Source: Rhodeus uyekii
Taxonomy: Eukaryota > Chordata > Actinopteri > Cypriniformes > Acheilognathidae
Length of the DNA stretch: 64,000 nt
Assembly (NCBI GenBank): GCA_037043235.1
Contig: JAWRVZ010000180.1
Coordinates: 912,001-976,000 of the forward strand
Direction: 5' to 3'
Positions 31,887 through 41,762 of this stretch are shown here, in pieces. Each line of letters begins with the position of its first letter. The first letter of the stretch is position 1. The notes below the pieces were generated by a model. The model was not told where the DNA came from, made no database searches, and worked only from the letters and a program-made list of their open reading frames with translations. The position numbers and the translations under genes are program-made.

Positions 31887-32274
31887 ACAAAAAGCACAAA
31901 ACAGGAATAATGTAATGGGAGGAACAGCCAGAGAAGAGACAATACGCAAACATTAGCATTGACCGACAGCGACAGAGGAACACATGAGGGAATATAATCA
32001 CAGGAGAATGATGGGGAACAGCTGACCAGACGGAAGTGATTACACCACAGCTGAGGGAAATGACACAGGGAAGAAAACAGGAAGAGTGAGGAGACGTGAC
32101 ATAACTTGAATTTTTAATAACAAATCCATTTTAAAAGAACAAAACATAGCAATACATATGTTATATATATATATATATATATATGTGGAAAAAATGATAA
32201 CAAAAAGAGACATAAGAAAACGTGACAGCAGTATTAATAATAATGATAATAATAATGCCAGTTTTGTGAGATTG

Positions 32275-32430
32275 TGTAGTAGTGGTGGGCAGAGCGAAAC
32301 AGTTGAAGCAAATGTGCCATGTTGTGTCAAAGCTTCGAAACTCTTTACCGACACCCGTCTCCACAGTGACATCTAGTGGTCAATCGCACGTGTTATCTGA
32401 AACAACTTTGACAACATGCCATTTAAAAAA
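32275..32430. mobile_element. Short hAT-end-like insert in duplication B
   Basis: It starts TAGTGGTGGGCAGAGCGAA and includes GTCAAAGCTTCGAAAC, resembling the ends of the TAGTGATG hAT family. It has no counterpart in the other duplication copy. The boundaries are approximate. Confidence 0.4.
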
Positions 32431-33975
32431 TCACCAAAGACAGCAAGAACAGCATTTCCTATCAATACAAAGATTAAATAAACAACAGCTGTTTTATTCT
32501 GTTTTAGAGCTGATTTACAACAGAGATGAACTCTGCTAATGAATCATATGGATCTTAAAATATATTAATATGAATGAGCAGGATTGTACTGCATGTTGTT
32601 TGTCTGAGAAGCGTCTTTCTGTGTGTGTGTTTGTGGTGTGAGACGGAGCGAGTGCCGTTGATCTGCTTATTTCAGTCTCACCTGTCCAGCTGTTGTTCAC
32701 AGGAGAAACGCTTGGGCTGATGGACGTCTCTGTCGGCTCCACAGGAACTTGCCCCGGCAGCCGAGGGCAGATCAACCCTTCCCGGCGGCGGGTCCTGGAC
32801 TCACGGCAGTCGCTGCAACGCCTCTGATGGTTTGGTTTGTCCGATCGATCGCCTCTCCTCCTCCAATAGACGCTGGACGAGCCGCTCAAACTCGACGACT
32901 CCCGACACAAACGTCTCTGTCCATCGTCCTCAGAGACGCACAAAGAGGAAGCGAAGCTCGGAGAAAACTCTCTCCCAGTGGAAGCGGCTCCGCTGGATCT
33001 GGAGCCGGAGGCTGCAATATTTCACACATCACATGCTCATCTTTCATAATAGTAATCAATAATCAATGTCAGGATCAATTACAAACTCTTACTGCAGTTA
33101 CGCAAACTGAGAAATTGATTCCTATGCAAGGAATCAAACACACGTGATAATTTAGCTGGGAAAACTGTGGGATCAAAGTGGTTTCCACACACAAGTTACT
33201 TTACATTAATTTAGTCAATAATTTTACAACATCATCCCATAATATCCCATAAACAAATGAAACACTAAAGCACTCACGGCCTCTTTTACCCATGATATCC
33301 ATCCACATCTTCCTGCAAACTGCAATAAAACACAAAAACACAACACAAACAATAACACACAACTCCCCACAGAAATACCCTCCCAACAATACAATAATGA
33401 AATAAAAGAATGAGATAAAGCCCCAAACTCCTTAACCAATAATGAAATAACAATAAAATGAACGTGAAATAATATGATCTAATTTGAAAAGTGTGAGTGT
33501 GTGTAAAGGATTTATCCTGCGATGTTCTTCCAGAATAAAAGTCTCCAGTCAGAATTTCTCCAAACAGCTTCAAATCCACAAGATTCGCTCAGAAACTCGT
33601 GATGAAAGTGTGTGAAATCGCCTCGTCTCTCATCGACAGATCGATCGCTTCCGTGTTTATATATGAGCGCGACTCACAACACGCGTCGCCATAGCAACTC
33701 CATCACTCACGCGCATCAAGCTGCGAGCACGCGCATCCAATCTCATCTCATTTATTGAATAGTTACAAACTGAAACAGGACGATTTCTCTCAAACATATG
33801 AGATTTATTCCTTCTGAACAGTTATAATCATTATTATTAATATAATCGACGGAAATATGTTTGTCAATATTCATAATTGCACTTACAGTTTAATGGATCA
33901 CATAGTCGTTACTGAATAAATTAATGAAGGATTCCAAAACAAGAGCAAAGGGAAAAGCACATTTATGAATTCATG
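32431..33975 (-). pseudogene. Kinase-less duplicate of the Pim-like gene (exons 1-2 and promoter only)
   Basis: Exon 1 (33312-33278, ATG at 33308-33306) and exon 2 (33011-32682) are intact with their splice sites. The TATA and X-box are also kept. Downstream, where the intact gene has exons 3-8, this copy instead continues into sequence matching 14697 and beyond. All kinase exons are therefore missing. One visible residue change is Glu to Lys in exon 2. It could still be transcribed and make a leader-only or fused product, but I class it as a pseudogene. Confidence 0.85.
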
Positions 33976-34490
33976 AATTATCAACAGTTTCTCATCCAAT
34001 GAGAATCAGTGACGCTGCCATTCTACCTTATATGGCAAAGGACCGGAAACAGGAAGTGCTTGCACTTTCTGTTTCATTCCCTCCATTAGTTTCCTACAAT
34101 TGTGAATTTTGGATGAATGATGAATGGATTTTGTATTGAACATATCTCTGGATCACAATATCATAGACTCAAGGGGGAGGGCTCATTTTACTCAGGCAAC
34201 CAATGAGTGTCTCGGGATCACTGTGAAGCTATCAAGCCATGCCCTAGCAACCATTTAAAGCATCTTAGCAACCGATCCCTTAGACTTCCATTCAAACAGA
34301 TCGAATTCTATCCTAAGATAGAAAAGTCACAGAAACATGAGGGTGGGCTCATTTGACTCTGGGGAAGCAAACTGCCAATCACCAATCATATTTAACACTT
34401 CCTGGAAACGCCCTAGCAACGATCATCGAGCACCCTAGCAACCAAATCAAAAGCTCTTCAGTTCGGAAAGTCATGGAGGCGTTGTGGTTG
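33976..34490. repeat. CCCTAGCAACC-rich interspersed repeat, left part
   Basis: The motif CTAGCAACC or close variants recurs at about 34240, 34267, 34410 and 34432. The same kind of sequence continues at 38458-38700, so the hAT at 34499 split one repeat. No gene is seen. Confidence 0.6.
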
Positions 34491-35149
34491 GTTTATATCA
34501 GGGGTTTTCAAAGTGTGGGGCGCGCCTCCCCTGGGGGGCGTCAGAGCATGCCAGGGGAGGCGCGGAGAGTAGTAAAAAATGAGTTGAGCCGGATACTCGG
34601 CTGAAACGAGAATCCGGTACGGATAAAGCACTTTTGCCGAGTACGAGTATCATACGAGTAATAAGAGTCATTATCTGTGCTCGGATTACATAAAAATCCT
34701 CATTGGGTATCTGACTGTGTCTGCGTTCTGCGATAGGCGCGCCTCCCCTACACATGCAGATTTAATTCGTCTCGCGCACGCGCGCGGCTCAGAACGCGGA
34801 AACGAGAACAGGTGTCTTTCCCTCTCAGTCACTCAGGTTCGCGGGTCTTCCGTTAACGTTTAGGGTTTCTTCAGCTTCAGGTTTGTTTTTTATTTCGGTT
34901 TGTTTGTAGTACTTATTAACCAGTATAGTTCTGGTAAACGTGGGGTTTGTTCAGACGTGGTGCTTGATAGAGTGCGACTAGCGTTGCGTCTCTGCCTGTC
35001 AGAGATTTTTTTTAACCGTCTCCTGCTCTATTCAGTTGTTTAACTTCGCTCACTGAGTGTCTGACGCTTTCTTGCTGTATTTCATACAAAATAAAGGAAT
35101 GCAGATCTTAAAAACAGCGTCAGACTATGTGATCCGTAAAACACACAGT

Positions 35150-35195
<46 letters not shown>

Positions 35196-35366
35196 CCTCA
35201 CTCACACACGTGTGGAAATAAATAAATAAAAATTACACTGATCATAAAATTAAAAGTAAAAAAAAAAAGAGTTATGTTTAAATGAAAACTCTTGTTCATT
35301 ACAGTTTTCTTCATAATTGCAACCGCATGAGTTGGATTAATTGTTGCAAAACTTGTTCTCTATATA

Positions 35367-36943
35367 CAGTTGTGTTCAAAATTATTCAACCCCCCAATGC
35401 TGTAAATGGTTTTAGGGAATTTAGTGTACATTTGTAATTGTATTCAGAATGAAATCCTACAAGGACTTCTTAAAGAACAATATGCAACTAAAATGACATC
35501 AATTGGTTTTGTAATACAGTAGTAAATGTTTCTTTTGTGAATTCTTCATTGACACAATTATTCAACCCCTTGAAGACTACCACTCTGAAGAACAGAGGTT
35601 CATTGAAATGTTTTCAATCAGGTATTGGAAACACCTGTGGATGTCAGGGAGCAGCATTAAAGCCTAATAAGCACCAATTAGGCAGCTTTAAAATGACTGT
35701 GATACTCAGCTCCTTCTAGACATTTACTGGTGTGGTTACAAACATGGTGAAGTCAAGAGAATGGTCCAGGAAGACAAGAGAAGAGGTGATTACTCTTCAC
35801 AGGAAGGGCAATGGCTATAAGAAGATTGCAAAGATGTTAAACATACCAAGAGACACCATAGGAAGCATCATTTGTAAATTCAAGGCAAAGGGCACTGTTG
35901 AAATGCCACCTGGTCGTGGCAGAAAGAAGATGCTGACTTTGACTGCTGTGCACTACCTGAAGCGTAGAGTTGAGAAAAGTCGTCGTGTCAGATGCAGGTA
36001 CTAAAGTTTCTGCTCAGACAATACGGCGCACCCTGCGTAATGAAGGCCTCCATGCCAGAACTCCCAGGAGCACCCCCTTGCTGTCTCCAAAGAATAAGAA
36101 GAATCGTCTGCAGTATGCCAGAAGTCATTTGGACAAACCACAGAAGTTTTGGGATAAACTTTTGAAACAAAATCAGAACTGTTTGGGCCCATGGATCAAC
36201 GCTATGTTTGGAGGAGGAAGAACAAGGCCTATGAAGAAAAGAACACCTTGCCTACTGTGAAGCATGGCGGGGTTCAATCATGCTTTGGGGCTGTTTTGCT
36301 TCTGTAGGTACTGGGAAGCTTCAGCGTGTGCAAGGTACCATGAATTCTCTTCAGTACCAGGAGATATTGGATGACAATGTGATGCAGTCCGTCACAAACC
36401 TGAGGCTTGGGAGACGTTGGACCTTTCAACAGGACAATGATCCCAAGCATACCTCCAAGTCCACTAGAGCATGGTTGCAGATTAAAGACTGGAACATTTT
36501 TAAGTGGCCATCGCAGTCACCAGACTTAAATCTGATTCAGAACCTCTGGTGGGACTTAAAGAAAGCAGTTGCAGTGTGCAAGCCTAAGAATGTGACTGAA
36601 CTGGAGGCTTTTGCCCATGATGAATGGGTGAAGATACCGTAGATCGCTGAAAGACACTTGTGTCAAGCTATGCTTCATGTTTAAAAGCTGTTATAACGGT
36701 AAAAGGATGTTGTACTAAGTACTAAGATTGAATGTCACTTGGGGGTTGAATAAAACTGATAATGATGTGAGCACAGAAAAGACATTTGTGGTTATTTCAT
36801 TATAAATGTTATGTTATATTTGTCTGACCTACACGTGCCTCTTTGATTTGATTGTAAGCAGGATGACTGAATGATCAAAATCAATGTCAAACCGGCCAAA
36901 AAAATCAATTTCAGTGGGGGTTGAATAATTTTGAACACAACTG
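35367..36943 (+). mobile_element. Tc1-like transposon with TA duplication
   Basis: The inverted ends begin CAGTTGTGTTCAAAATTATT, flanked by TA at 35365-35366 and 36944-36945. Its length of 1577 bp is normal for the family. The interior encodes one degraded transposase. Confidence 0.93.
35744..36642 (+). pseudogene. Tc1-like transposase, inactivated
   Basis: The N-terminal half holds the paired-type helix-turn-helix (SREWSRKTREEVITLHRKG and the AKMLNIPRDTIGSI segment). The catalytic half is broken by frameshifts near 35990 and 36160-36280. Of the DDE triad, the first Asp segment is scrambled, DNDPKH is kept, and the last acidic residue is changed (LNLIQNLWWDLK where IEN is usual). It would have moved the element by cut and paste into TA sites. 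Confidence 0.9.
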
Positions 36944-36989
36944 TAGTTAGTTTGTGATCAAAACCATTGATCTGAAGCTCAATGCTGAT

Positions 36990-37309
36990 TGTAACAATGT
37001 TTAACGTTCAGGGAGGAAGGAGGCGGGAACCGGCAGACATTTAACACACTTTAATAATAAAATAAAACATAAATCCAAAACGAAAGTAATGGCGGCAGTT
37101 CCTCACGGACAACTGCCGCCCACACAAAACACAACATAAAATCCCAGGCCTGGTCCTCTCTCGTCTTCACTGTCGTCGCTCCTCCTTTTAAGTCTCCGCT
37201 CCTCCGTGAGACGAGACACCGGTGGCTTCGCAGGTGGCGCTCATTACCAATCACGCCACCGGCTCTCGTGACGCTCTCACGGTCCCTCGACCCCGCCCTG
37301 CTCGCCACA
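36990..37309 (-). repeat. LTR (3' in element sense)
   Basis: The ends are TGTAACAATG and GCTCGCCACA on the plus strand. It lies next to the purine tract. Confidence 0.92.
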
Positions 37310-37955
37310 TACCCCCAACGCCCTTCGCAGGCCGGGGGGTACCCACGAGTCTGCGCTCCTCCGGGGGGGGCCGATCACGGCGGCCGCGGTACCTGGGGGT
37401 AAGGACAGACGAGGCGAGGGAAAAGGAAACGGAGACAAGAGGAGCGACAGCGACGAGAGAGGGGAGAGAGGAAAAAGAAAGGAAAAAAAATTTTGGTCCG
37501 GTTCCCCGACACGCTGCCTCCCGGTCCTCGACCGCCCGAGAGCTTCTTCCTCGCGGTGCCGTGCGATGGCACTGGACGCTGTTCTGTGGACGGGCTGGCG
37601 CTCCTCCGCCTCCTGGCGGCCGGCGATGACTCCTTCTGGCGAGGGCAGTCGGCAGCGAGTCCCCGTTCCCCGCTCCTCCCCGTTCACGGCGGACGGCAGC
37701 GGGCTCCGGCGTGCTGGCGAACGGGCGACTCCTCCACTCCCTCGTGGACGGCAGCCTCCCACCTCGACCCAGGAGCACGGCAGGGCTCCCCGTCCCACAC
37801 GAACCTTCGACGCTCCAGCGCCACCGCCGCGGGCAGCACCTGACGAACCTCTCGTCTCCTCTCGTGCTGCCCGACCTCCGCAGCACCGCGAGCCCTCCCG
37901 GCAGCGAGGGCTCTTTGACAGCGTGTCCCTCCGACCTCCCGGGTTTCGGCACCAG

Positions 37956-38275
37956 TGTAACAATGTTTAACGTTCAGGGAGGAAGGAGGCGGGAACCGGC
38001 AGACATTTAACACACTTTAATAATAAAATAAAACATAAATCCAAAACGAAAGTAATGGCGGCAGTTCCTCACGGACAACTGCCGCCCACACAAAACACAA
38101 CATAAAATCCCAGGCCTGGTCCTCTCTCGTCTTCACTGTCGTCGCTCCTCCTTTTAAGTCTCCGCTCCTCCGTGAGACGAGACACCGGTGGCTTCGCAGG
38201 TGGCGCTCATTACCAATCACGCCACCGGCTCTCGTGACGCTCTCACGGTCCCTCGACCCCGCCCTGCTCGCCACA
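37956..38275 (-). repeat. LTR (5' in element sense)
   Basis: Same length and sequence as 36990-37309. It lies next to the primer-binding-like site. Confidence 0.92.
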
Positions 38276-38457
38276 CTGATGTTGTCATGTAAATAGTTTT
38301 CTAATCAGCAATAAATATAACAATTTCTGATCAACCCATATCAATTGCATGATATGGTCAACACTCGTTTTTTTTCTTTGGGGGGGGGGGGGCATTGGGT
38401 GGGTTGTGTCAAAGGGGAGGCCCACTGTCTCAGACTTTGAAAACCTCTGGTTTATAT

Positions 38458-39456
38458 CATTCAAACTGTCAAGCAGCCTTTGGAGTAACATCACTGGCAG
38501 CTGCCAAACCACTCCCTAGCAACCAAAAAGCATACCCTAGCAACCAATCTGCCAGACTTATATCTCTCAGAACGTCGTACAGACATGTCGGTTGGCTCTC
38601 TGGCAATAGTGTGTGACACTGCCACACCTGTCCTGGGCCGAATTTTGCCACTGCAAGCACCACTCACATTTTCCTCAGGAAATGCACATTCTAGTTGTCA
38701 CTACAATTGTAATAATGGCAATCATAATGTTTTATTTCTTTGATTTATAATTTAATGGTTGTATCAGATGTGTTTCTGTAATTGTTTCCATTATGTTTTG
38801 TTATGTAAAGATGTTTTGTGTTCTATTTTAAGAGTTTATAATTAATTTTGAGTTAATAATTTCGAGGTTGCTGCCGCTGGAGTTGGTCACGTGTGATAAC
38901 TACAGTGAGTTAGGTGATAGGAGTTAGGTATACTCAGTCAATCTGGTGCTTGTGAAAGAGTTAGAGCAAACATTTTTGTACATGTTGATAGGTTTTGTTT
39001 TATTCATGTATATTGACATTTTATTTATATGGTTATATATATTTCAACTTATTTATGACCACTGTTATTGAGTTTGTCTTAATGCAATGTTTTATTAAAA
39101 GACACCACAGAGGCCCATTTAAGAAACAACCTAATCTCACCCCTCTCTCTCTCTCTTTCTCTCATTTACTGTTCTTCACATCCCGGAACCTGTAACACTA
39201 TCATATTTATTTATAAATATATATAAAAAATCATGCCTGACACCTTGATGACTAAAAACCTATATTAAAGCTCAGCAATATTTTAAATTGCAAAAAATGA
39301 AGAGATGTTAAGCAATTTAGGTTTGCTACTGATGAGGAAGAAAAAACAGTTTACAGTATGTATTCTTAAACGAAGAACAAATGATTGATGCAAACACTGT
39401 TGTAGTTGTGACTGTTTCCTGGATTAACCCCAAAAAGGCAGAAAAATCCAGGCCTG
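38458..39456. other. Repeat remainder and AT-rich spacer, no gene
   Basis: 38458-38700 continues the CTAGCAACC repeat split by the hAT. From 38700 to 39456 the sequence is AT-rich, with no coding frame or clear element end that I can support. Confidence 0.5.
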
Positions 39457-39699
39457 GGGTCTCATTTATAAAACTGTGCGTAGGATCCTTACTAAAAGTT
39501 TACGTGCGCCCAAAAGCCAAAAATGGCGTACGCAAACAAAAATTGAGACTTATAAAACCGTGCGCACACACACCTGCATGCAGTTTTCCATTTATAAATC
39601 ACAGTCTAACTGATAATTTGCGTACGTGAAAATTTGTGCCCATGCAAATCAGCTCATGAATGGCTGTGCATATTAACATAAAGAAGCAAGAGGTTCTTT

Positions 39700-40014
39700 A
39701 TGCGTAAAATTGGCACCAATGGAAATTTCACAGACACCAAAACAGAGGTTCTTGTGGCGGAGGTAGAGGAAAGGACATTTATTTTGTTTGGTAGCCATAG
39801 TATTGGCGTCACTAACACACACAAAAAAAGTGTGGAATGGCAGCATGTGACAGCAGCTGTAAATGCAGTTGGTTCAGCTGACCAGACGGTTCCCGAAATA
39901 AAAAAAGAAGAGGTCCGACTTAAGAGTGGGGGCAAAAAAAAGGCTTGCCAGTCACCAACAGAGTGTGTTGCCATTGGCATTGGGACATGGCAACACCAAC
40001 TGCCATTGGCATAG
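39700..40014 (+). pseudogene. Myb/SANT-like protein of a Harbinger element, fragment
   Basis: The frame carries KTEVLVAEVEERTFILFGSH, then a W-x-HVTAAVNAVG segment and EIKKE, the pattern of the Myb/SANT-like DNA-binding partner encoded by PIF/Harbinger elements beside their nuclease. That partner helps bring the nuclease to the element ends. The rest was cut off where a hAT end begins at 40053, and the final residues are frameshifted. Confidence 0.65.
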
Positions 40015-40052
40015 TCCTCCAGCAATACCAGCGCATCCATCATGCCGTAGAT

Positions 40053-40239
40053 CAGGGGTCGGCAACCCAAAATTTTGAAAGAGCCATATTGGACCAAAAA
40101 AACAAATATGTCTGGAGCCGCAAAATATTAAAAGCCTTATGTAAGCCTTATAATGAAGGCAACACATGTTGTATGTATAGCCTACTATCAAAATGATTAG
40201 GTTGGCCATAAATACATAATGAGCATTTATGATTAAATA
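40053..40239 (-). mobile_element. hAT terminus (CAGGGGTCGGCAACCC)
   Basis: The end sequence, followed by AAAGAGCCATATTGGACC, is a hAT 3'-end type. The matching right end was not found. The hAT transposase at 53976-55060 has the right orientation to be its gene, separated by later insertions. That pairing is inference. Confidence 0.55.
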
Positions 40240-41036
40240 CATTGGTACCTCGAGATACGAATTTTAATTCGTTCCAGAACCGAGCTCGTATCTCAAACAA
40301 ATTTCTCCCATTTAAAATAACTGAATTTGATTTAATCCGTTCCGGACCTATGAAAAATCCTCAAACCATTGTAAATTATGAATAAAGATATGTTTTTAAA
40401 TAACAAATAAACATGTATAATTAACAAATACATAACAAAATATGAAATAAAGAAATAAAGTTAAAGTAATGAGTTATTTAGCATAATAGTCTTACTTTGG
40501 AGACAGACGAGTGCGGCTAACGAAGGTGAACGGCGAGGAGGAGGGAGGGGGAAAGGGACGTAGGCACTCTAGACCAGGGTGAGCAAACTGCGGCCCATGG
40601 GCCATATCCGGCCCGTTGGGCTTTTTAATCCGGCCCGCTGAACTTGTCGAACTTGTATCAAACCTCCTTCATTTTACATTTCCGTGTAATGTCTCTCTGT
40701 CGCGGCTGCAAGCGGCAGTGGCGCTGAAGCTGTGGTCGAGAGTAGGCGTGTATTGCAAACCCCTCTACACCCCCCCGCCCCATCAACAATCGCGAACCGC
40801 GCTCAACCGCCCAGTCAACAATCACGAACTGCGCTCACACTTGGGTAACACGTGCGAGTGAGAGAGACATGCTCTCCAATGATGCTCAACCCTGCGTGCC
40901 AACTAGCGGGACGCTCCAGAAACATGGCTCGTATCTTGGATTTGGGCTCGTATCTTGAACGAAAATATGGCCTGAGCTGCGGCTCGTATCTCAAAAAACT
41001 TGTATGTTAGGCTGCTCGTATCTCGAGGTTCCACTG
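40240..41036. mobile_element. Tc1/mariner-type MITE with TA duplication
   Basis: The left end CATTGGTACCTCGAGATACG and the right end (inverted CAGTGGAACCTCGAGATACG) are flanked by TA (40238-40239 and 41037-41038). The inside holds no transposase, but from 40575 has a hAT-end-like CAGGGTGAGCAAACTGCGGC, so a further fragment is nested. Confidence 0.85.
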
Positions 41037-41447
41037 TATTTATTTTCCCTGCAGTACATTCTGTAGAGAACGACGCACCACGCGACTGTTCTGTTGTTCG
41101 ATGTCGCCTCAAGTTTAACTTCATTAAAATATTAATGAATTATGTTTCATTGCTTTTGTAGTTGGCTCCCAGGTTATCAAGGGTTGGGCTTAATCGATCA
41201 ACATCCAATCACGTAGCTTTAGTACGGCCTTTTAGTACTCCTTCTGTACGGCTGATTGTTTCAGACGGAACATTTTGACTGCTGCACTGCTGCTGTTTCC
41301 TGATTGCTCGAGTGGATTGCGTTTGTTTGCGTCGTATAAACTTGTTTTTATTTTAGATTTTAAACTCGACGTTCGTTCTTATTGCCAAATACAATACAAA
41401 ACTAGATTATTTAATAAACTGTAATCGTTATCTTTAATCTTAGCAGA

Positions 41448-41630
41448 TTATCCTCACTCAATGGCTGGATGTCTAAGTGGTGCCCGCAGAATAACATAGG
41501 GTTCATAGACAATTGGAAAAGTTTTTGGGGCAGACCTGACCTGTTGAAAAGAGATGGTATTCATCCCACCTGGGATGTTGCCGCTCTTCTCTCTAGTAAT
41601 TTGGCACATAGTCTTAGAGCTAAACCTTGA
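41448..41630 (+). pseudogene. L2 ORF1 tail (esterase C-terminus)
   Basis: The frame reads LNGWMSKWCPQNN, then FIDNWKSFWG and RDGIHPTWDV to a TGA. The Asp-Gly-x-His block is the last catalytic block of the SGNH-type esterase found in L2 ORF1. Everything upstream of it in ORF1 is deleted. Confidence 0.75.
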
Positions 41631-41762
41631 CTAACTGGGGTCCAGGTCAGGAAGCAGACAAACTGGCTAAACCGACCGTCTGCTAGCTGTCTCACGTCAC
41701 AGAGGTCAGATAAATTCCAACACATAGAGACTCTTTCACCTAGATATCATCCTATAGAGACT

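Larger units (their letters stand above)
29765..32210. repeat. Segmental duplication, copy B left part
   Basis: The segment aligns with 12718-14100. It contains a (GT)n tract at 30021-30042 and a minus-strand frame of 82 codons (30480-30232) that I do not recognise. That frame is broken in the other copy, so it is weak evidence for a gene. It is interrupted by the hAT at 30875-31886. Confidence 0.85.
36990..38275 (-). mobile_element. Young non-autonomous LTR element (TRIM-like)
   Basis: Two 320-bp LTRs (36990-37309 and 37956-38275) look identical by eye. They flank a 646-bp GC-rich interior. The target duplication CTGAT is exact (36985-36989 and 38276-38280). On the minus strand a primer-binding-like TGGTGCCGAAACCCGGGA follows the 5' LTR (37938-37955), and a GGCGTTGGGGGTA purine tract precedes the 3' LTR. 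The interior has long GC-driven frames but no gag or pol, so it must depend on a relative. A solo copy is at 57123-57439. Confidence 0.93.
34499..38449. mobile_element. Non-autonomous hAT carrying two younger insertions
   Basis: The left end is CAGGGGTTTTCAAAG and the right end is its inverted match CTTTGAAAACCTCTG. Perfect 8-bp duplications GTTTATAT flank it (34491-34498 and 38450-38457). Removing the Tc1-like element and the LTR element leaves about 1.1 kb, with no transposase. It holds a (CT)n tract at 35153-35190 and a G-run near 38380. Confidence 0.93.

Noticed and set aside
37251..37963. Long overlapping frames of over 200 codons on both strands inside the TRIM-like element
   Set aside because: The region is GC-rich with few stops in any frame, the products are Arg/Pro-rich and overlap each other, and no domain is visible. 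It looks like non-coding interior sequence.
36985..38280. A host gene with duplicated 85-codon exons at 37051 and 38017
   Set aside because: The identical frames are the two LTRs of a transposable element with an exact target duplication.
40575..40894. A complete hAT inside the MITE with matching ends CAGGGTGAGCA and TGCTCAACCCTG
   Set aside because: The 8-bp flanks do not match (CTCTAGAC versus CGTGCCAA), so only a hAT-like left end is noted.
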